Shown here one piece after another: positions 60,490 to 64,000 of a DNA stretch of 64,000 bases. The position numbers and the translations under genes were made by a program. Numbering within the stretch: position 1 is the stretch's first letter; each line of letters begins with the position of its first letter. Below the pieces are notes generated by a model that made no database searches, was not told the origin of the DNA, and saw only the letters and a program-made list of their open reading frames with translations. The stretch is from CALFML01 sp044222245. Its GTDB lineage: Bacteria; Myxococcota_A; Polyangia; Palsa-1104; JAEUJZ01. The DNA lies in NCBI GenBank assembly GCA_044222245.1, contig JBGANQ010000015.1, positions 1 through 64,000 on the forward strand. Direction: 5' to 3'.

Positions 60490-60568
60490 CCTTTGCTGGC
60501 GCGCCTTGGCTTGCTAGTCTCCGAGACAATCAGGTACGCTAAGTGGGACCTCTCGTAGTCTGTCGAGC

Positions 60569-61003
60569 ATGACCTTAGAACGCATAGGACCTTACCGCAT
60601 CGTCAGGCTGCTCGGTAAAGGCGGCATGGGTGCCGTATACGAGGCGGTTCACGAGGCCATCGAGCGCCGCGTCGCCATCAAGGTCCTGCACGCCGAGCTT
60701 GGCCGCCGCACCGACATCGCGACGCGCTTTTTCAACGAAGCGCGCGCCGTCAACCGCATCGAGCACGCCGGTCTGGTCCAGATCTCTGACTACGGGCAGC
60801 TGCCTGACGGTATGGCCTATATCGTCATGGAGTACCTGAAGGGCGAGACGCTGGGTCAGCGGCTCAAGCGGCTCAACACCCGGCTCGCCACCGCGGACGT
60901 GGTCCGCCTGGGCCGGCAGATCTGCACCGCCCTGGCCGCCGCGCACGAGAAGGATATAGTTCATCGGGTCCGGTTCGGCCGGGAATCGCCGTCGCTAAAC
61001 TAG
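60569..61003 (+). pseudogene. Ser/Thr kinase N-terminal half, cut at the HRD motif
   Basis: The first 133 residues are a normal kinase N-lobe and start of the C-lobe: YRIVRLLGKGGMGAVYEAV, VAIKVLHAEL with the lysine, FFNEARAVNRIEHAGLVQI, MEYLKGETLG and AAHEKDIVHR. Immediately after H-R (60967) the conserved D-L-K-P-x-N is absent, and the frame ends after 11 unrelated residues (VRFGRESPSLN). The product lacks the catalytic aspartate, the DFG aspartate and the activation segment, so it cannot be an active kinase. The missing half fits the fragment starting at 34371, which begins exactly with D-L-Q-P-G-N. It converges on the aminotransferase gene, overlapping its 3' end by four bases. Confidence 0.9.
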
Positions 61004-62259
61004 GGCTGCAGGTAGCGCTGGAAGAGTCCGGAAAGCCGGGCGGGCGCAGACAGGGCCGTCCGGAAGTTCAGCGCGCCAAAGGAACGGGTAATCCGCGGCG
61101 CGCCGTGCTGGAAATCTCGCCAGGCGCTCGCCAGCCGGCGCACCGCTTCGGTCAGGCGGCTCGGAGTTGTGGCGGAATAGCACAGCCGCATCGCCAATAG
61201 GTCCTGCTCGGGCGCGGCGCGGAACAGCGAGCCCGGATCAAAGCAGACCCCGTGCGCGATGGCGGCGCGCAGCCAGGCCTCTTCTCTTCCCGGTGCGGTG
61301 TGCTCGACAAAGACCGAGAAGCCGCCTTCGGGTTCCTGGAAGCGCCACTCGGGAAGGTAGCGCCGCAGCGCCTGCATGAGAGCGTCGGCCCGCTTGGCGT
61401 AAAACGCCCGCGCCTTGGCTAGCCGCGCCTCGTAGTTATCCCCGGCCAAAAACCCCTCGACAATGACCTGACTCAAGCTGGCGGTCTGCAGGTCGCTCAT
61501 CTGCTTGAGCTCGATGACGCTCTTTAGCTGCGGCGGCGGCGGAATCAGCCAGCCGATGCGCACGCCCGGGCACAGCGTCTTGGACAGCGTGCCGATGTGC
61601 CACACCCGGGACGGCGCGTCGGCGAGCAGCGGCCGCGGCAGCTGGCCGGCAAACGCCAGCTCGGCATAGGCCTCATCCACGACGATCGGTCGCGAGCTGT
61701 CGAGCAGCGCGGCGCGGTGCGGGGCGGGCAGCGCCCGGCCATGGGGGTTGCTGATGCCGTCGACCGCATAGAGCCAGTCGGCCTTCTGGTCTTCGCGGAC
61801 CAGGATGGCGCCGCGGCGGCGAAACAGATCGAGCGCCGCGGGATAGGTCTCGCGCGCCACCCCGACCCGCCGTCCCGCGCGCAGCAGCACCTGCGTCGCC
61901 AGCGACAAGCCCTGCTGGGCGCCGGCGGTGATCACCACATTGTCGGGCTCGACCTGCGCACCGCGCCGACACAGCCGCTGCGCGATCCAGCTGCGCAGAT
62001 CATTCTGTCCCTCCGGCCAGCCATACTGCAGGGCCGGACAGCCGGGCTCGTGCATCGCGTGAAGGAACGCGCGCGCCATCTGCTTGCGCGGGAACAGCTC
62101 GGGCGCCGGCAGTCCACCGCCGATTGCGATCACGCTGGCGTCCGTCGCCCCCTGCCGCACCAGATCTTCGATTCCCATGATAATCGACGTTAGCACTGCA
62201 TTTTCGCCGCGCACCCGCAGTCTGCCGGCACCGCGCGAATAGCTCGGACGAGCTTCCAT
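61000..62259 (-). CDS. PLP-dependent aminotransferase, class I/II
   Basis: This 419-residue fold-type I enzyme resembles 2-aminoadipate/LysN-type and MocR-type aminotransferases. Visible marks are VIAIGGGLPAPELFPRKQMA, YGWPEGQNDLRSWIAQRL, VVITAGAQQGLSLATQVLL, YAVDGISNPHGRALP, IVVDEAYAELAF with the PLP-nitrogen aspartate, and HIGTLSKTLCPGVRIGWL with the PLP lysine. The arginine binding the substrate carboxylate is probably in MRLCYSA. The start is uncertain: ATG 62259 (MEARPSYSRG) lacks a clear Shine-Dalgarno. The upstream region has a separate open frame but no GntR-type HTH that I can recognise. It is likely cytosolic amino acid metabolism. Confidence 0.88.
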   Translation of the reverse strand: MEARPSYSRGAGRLRVRGENAVLTSIIMGIEDLVRQGATDASVIAIGGGLPAPELFPRKQMARAFLHAMHEPGCPALQYGWPEGQNDLRSWIAQRLCRRGAQVEPDNVVITAGAQQGLSLATQVLLRAGRRVGVARETYPAALDLFRRRGAILVREDQKADWLYAVDGISNPHGRALPAPHRAALLDSSRPIVVDEAYAELAFAGQLPRPLLADAPSRVWHIGTLSKTLCPGVRIGWLIPPPPQLKSVIELKQMSDLQTASLSQVIVEGFLAGDNYEARLAKARAFYAKRADALMQALRRYLPEWRFQEPEGGFSVFVEHTAPGREEAWLRAAIAHGVCFDPGSLFRAAPEQDLLAMRLCYSATTPSRLTEAVRRLASAWRDFQHGAPRITRSFGALNFRTALSAPARLSGLFQRYLQP

Positions 62260-62576
62260 CGCCCGGGCCCAGAGCTCGACGGTAACTTGCGCCCATGGAA
62301 AGCTCCGCCGATAACCTCGTCGGCAGAGTGACTCATCGGGTTCTGTTCGCACCGCCGCCGCGGCGCCGCCAGCGCTTCCACCGCCGCGCCGCGGCGTCGC
62401 TGCGGCTCGGGAAACCGCGCCGGGTCGCCGGAGGTCCGGCCCAGGTCCGCCCGCCATTGCCATCCCGCCTGGGCCAGCGCGGCGCGGCGCGCTGCGAGGT
62501 CGGACAACCGCAGTGCCGCTGGCACAAGGTGCGCGGGCAGGAGCGCGCTGCCGACCTGGTTGTTGCGGAACCGCAC
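62190..62576 (-). CDS. Possible small protein upstream of the aminotransferase
   Basis: A GTG-started frame (RFRNNQVGSALLPAHLVPAA, then LRLSDLAARRAALAQAGWQW) keeps a very high G+C at third codon positions for its first 75 codons, as real genes here do, and then weakens. It overlaps the aminotransferase start by 70 bases in another frame. It could be a short upstream gene, or the true N-terminus of the aminotransferase separated by a frameshift. No Shine-Dalgarno and no family are recognised. Confidence 0.3.
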   Translation of the reverse strand: MRFRNNQVGSALLPAHLVPAALRLSDLAARRAALAQAGWQWRADLGRTSGDPARFPEPQRRRGAAVEALAAPRRRCEQNPMSHSADEVIGGAFHGRKLPSSSGPGRWKLVRAIRAVPADCGCAAKMQC

Positions 62577-62707
62577 AGACAGGCGGGCACAGCGGGATTG
62601 ATTTTGTTATTCTCAGAGCTGAATGTTCGCAAGTCATCAGCAGCTCCGGGGGTCTTTTGGCCAGGCCGGGTAGCCTGGTCCCGGCGGCGAGCTTCCCTCG
62701 AAACCAG
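62260..62707. other. Divergent spacer between aminotransferase and cheD
   Basis: This 448-bp region must hold promoters for both directions. The part at 62598-62640 is clearly more AT-rich than its surroundings and is the likeliest promoter zone for the chemotaxis operon, though no convincing -35/-10 pair was found. The only possible gene here is the minus-strand frame at 62190-62576. Confidence 0.5.
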
Positions 62708-63250
62708 GTGACCTTCGTGGTCGCCGGCGAGGTCTGCGTACTCGCCGAGCCCGCGACGCTGGCCACCGTGCTTGGCTCGTGCGTCACGGTCTGCCTGTGG
62801 TCGGCCGCCCGGCACATCGGTGGCATCAATCACTACCTGGTGCCGCGGTCCCAGCCCACGGATCAGAACTATCTCGGCGGCGACCGCGCAATCCCGGCGC
62901 TCATCGAGCAGATGCTCGAGCACATGCGCGCCCAGCGAGCGACCCGGCCGCCGCTGCTGCGCGGCGACGCTCTGCCTCGCGGCCTGCCCGTCCGGGCCGC
63001 CGCCGCGGACGTCAGCCCGCGCCAGCTGGTCGCCAAGGTCTTCGGCGGCGCCCATACCGGCAAGCACGACTGGAACGGTGGCGCCGAGAACATCCTTGTG
63101 GCGTGGGCCGAGCTGCGCAAGGCCGGCATCCCGATCATCGCCGCCGATGTCGGCGGCACCGACAGCCGGCGGATCCGCTTCAACGTCGCCACCGGGCAGG
63201 TGCTGGTGCAGCGGATAAGCAGCGCCCCGCCCAAAGAGGAGCCGCGATGA
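62708..63250 (+). CDS. cheD: CheD chemoreceptor glutamine deamidase
   Basis: The 180-residue protein has the CheD deamidase layout: VAGEVCVLAEPATLATVLGS, then the catalytic cysteine in GSCVTVCLWSAARHIGGINH with the histidine following, LVPRSQP, and later LVAKVFGGAH, NILVAWAELRKAGIPIIAAD and DVGGTDSRRIRFNVATGQVL. CheD deamidates glutamines on chemoreceptors and can interact with CheC/CheX phosphatases. The start is uncertain; GTG 62708 (VTFVVAGEV) gives the family length. Its stop overlaps the STAS gene by ATGA. It is the first gene of a chemotaxis operon. Confidence 0.92.
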   Translation: MTFVVAGEVCVLAEPATLATVLGSCVTVCLWSAARHIGGINHYLVPRSQPTDQNYLGGDRAIPALIEQMLEHMRAQRATRPPLLRGDALPRGLPVRAAAADVSPRQLVAKVFGGAHTGKHDWNGGAENILVAWAELRKAGIPIIAADVGGTDSRRIRFNVATGQVLVQRISSAPPKEEPR

Positions 63251-63582
63251 GCGAGCTGACCCTGCCCGCCCGGCTGGTGATTGCCGAGGCAGCAGCCTGT
63301 CGCGACCTGCTCATCCTGCACCTTGTGAGCAGCGCTGGCGAGGTGCGGCTCGACGGCAGCCAGGTGGCCGAGGTCGACACCGCCGGCCTGCAGCTGCTGC
63401 TGTCGGCGGCGCAGACGGCGCGCGCCTCGCACCGCGGCCTGCGACTCTGCCGCTGCTCAGCGGTGCTCCGCGGCGCTGTAGAGCTGTATAACCTCGCCGC
63501 CAAGCTCGGCGTCACCGCGTCGGGCGACCGCGAGGACCGCGAGGACCGCGAGGACCGCGAGGACCGCGAGGACCCGGCATGA
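63247..63582 (+). CDS. STAS-domain protein in chemotaxis operon
   Basis: This 111-residue STAS/anti-anti-sigma-type domain reads LPARLVIAEAAACRDLLILH, GEVRLDGSQVAEVDTAGLQL and LLLSAAQTARASHRGLRLCR. The usual phosphorylatable S/T of the DxSG loop is replaced here by DTAGLQ (the T may serve). A tail of five D-R-E repeats follows the domain. It is coupled by ATGA overlaps to cheD and cheA. STAS proteins inside che clusters occur in several proteobacteria and may act as adaptors or response outputs. Confidence 0.85.
   Translation: MSELTLPARLVIAEAAACRDLLILHLVSSAGEVRLDGSQVAEVDTAGLQLLLSAAQTARASHRGLRLCRCSAVLRGAVELYNLAAKLGVTASGDREDREDREDREDREDPA
63526..63570 (+). repeat. 9-bp in-frame tandem repeat (DRE x5)
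   Basis: Five perfect GACCGCGAG units encode D-R-E repeats at the end of the STAS protein, giving a highly charged, probably helical tail just before the stop. Copy number is likely to vary by slippage without breaking the frame. Confidence 0.9.
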
Positions 63583-64000
63583 GGCCCGAGCAGAAAGAGT
63601 CCTTCGAGCAGGAGCTGCTCGAGCTCGTACGCAGCCTGGAGGCGGGGCTCCTGCAGCTGGAGGAGAGCGCCGACAGCGAGCGGGTCGCCGGTCTATTCCG
63701 CCACGCCCACAACATCAAGTCTGCCGCGGCCATGCTCGGCCTGTCGCGGGTGAGCGCGGTGGCGCACCAGATGGAGACCGTGCTCGAGGAGGTGCGCAAC
63801 GGCCGCCGCGTCATCTCGACCCCGACCATCTCGCAGCTGCTCGGGGACGTCGACTCGCTGATCGCCCTGCTGTCGGGCTCCGATTCGACGAGCTCGTTCC
63901 CCACGGTCGCCAGCTCCGCAGTCTCGCTGCCGCCCTTGACCCGGCGCCTGCGCCTGGGCCTGCGCCTCCTTCCAGACTCGCTGCGCAATGGCCTGGAGCC
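63579..64000 (+). CDS. cheA: CheA-type histidine kinase, N-terminal Hpt part (3' end missing)
   Basis: Only the first 140 codons are in the window. They form an Hpt phosphotransfer domain: FEQELLELVRSLEAGLLQLE, then VAGLFRHAHNIKSAAAMLGL with the phospho-accepting histidine (HNIKSAA, near residue 46), then VAHQMETVLEEVRNGRR. A disordered S/P-rich linker follows. This is the typical start of CheA, whose dimerisation, kinase and CheW-like domains should lie beyond 64000. ATG 63579 overlaps the STAS stop by four bases. With CheD and STAS it forms a chemotaxis-type signalling operon. A free-standing Hpt protein cannot be fully excluded. Confidence 0.82.
   Translation, partial: MRPEQKESFEQELLELVRSLEAGLLQLEESADSERVAGLFRHAHNIKSAAAMLGLSRVSAVAHQMETVLEEVRNGRRVISTPTISQLLGDVDSLIALLSGSDSTSSFPTVASSAVSLPPLTRRLRLGLRLLPDSLRNGLE

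Larger units (their letters stand above)
34371..60967 (+). other. Candidate integrated circle bounded by kinase halves
   Basis: The left edge starts with the codon for D and the right edge ends with the codon for R of one H-R-D kinase motif, both on the plus strand. End-to-end joining of this 26.6-kb segment would recreate a full kinase-nSTAND1-SUMF1 gene. Without the segment, the lipoprotein gene ending at 34275 and the aminotransferase gene ending at 61000 would converge with a normal spacer of roughly 130 bp. No recombinase or transposase is encoded inside. The left edge coincides with repeat copy C. Alternatives are two independent kinase truncations, a rearrangement, or an assembly join. 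Confidence 0.45.

Overview
The window is GC-rich (roughly two thirds G+C by eye). It has very dense coding, many lipoproteins with long disordered tethers, several Ser/Thr protein kinases, FHA, nSTAND, PEGA and SUMF1/FGE domains, an ADYC-domain lipoprotein and STAS/SEC14-like proteins. This combination points to a myxobacterium-like member of the Myxococcota (Polyangia type). No tRNA, rRNA or CRISPR array was seen.

Bases 1 to about 14,350 look like an integrated island. In order it holds a 5'-truncated possible virion protein, an HTH-PAPS-reductase-type fusion, small regulators (one with a 17-bp palindrome just upstream), and a tight operon at 6180-9957. That operon encodes a membrane GGDEF protein, a DUF2493/SLOG nucleotide-binding protein, a zinc-ribbon/HTH protein, an HTH-EgtD-like methyltransferase fusion and another HTH protein. 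It is followed by a strikingly AT-rich pair encoding an FHA protein with a C-terminal effector-associated-type domain and a zinc-ribbon Ser/Thr kinase. A tyrosine recombinase closes the island, and an 83-bp intergenic repeat lies 14 bp after it.

From 14.5 to 34.3 kb the content looks chromosomal: a BRCT-MORN giant protein, a YugP-type protease, a YncE-like propeller, a truncated aldo/keto reductase abutting a quinone oxidoreductase, lipoproteins including a metzincin, two STAS-like proteins, a UshA-type 5'-nucleotidase operon, an amidohydrolase and a DL-rich lipoprotein. Further copies of the 83-bp repeat lie at 24857, 27487 and 34301.

The segment 34,371-60,967 is unusual. It opens with the C-terminal half of a kinase-nSTAND1-PEGA-SUMF1 protein that starts exactly at the D of the kinase HRD motif. 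It closes with the N-terminal half of a kinase that stops exactly after H-R of the same motif, on the same strand. Joining the ends would restore a complete kinase, as expected if a circle had integrated within that gene. In between lie an ADYC protein, the DUF2760-Hsp70-Hsp70 operon (one Hsp70 frameshifted), a histidine phosphatase, a four-gene kinase/lipoprotein operon, a GH15 glucoamylase-like enzyme divergent from an Npt-type nucleotide translocase, a heterodimeric MdlAB-like ABC exporter and a TPR protein.

The right end holds a PLP aminotransferase divergent from a chemotaxis operon: CheD, a STAS protein with a DRE repeat tail, and the Hpt-containing start of CheA, which runs off the window.
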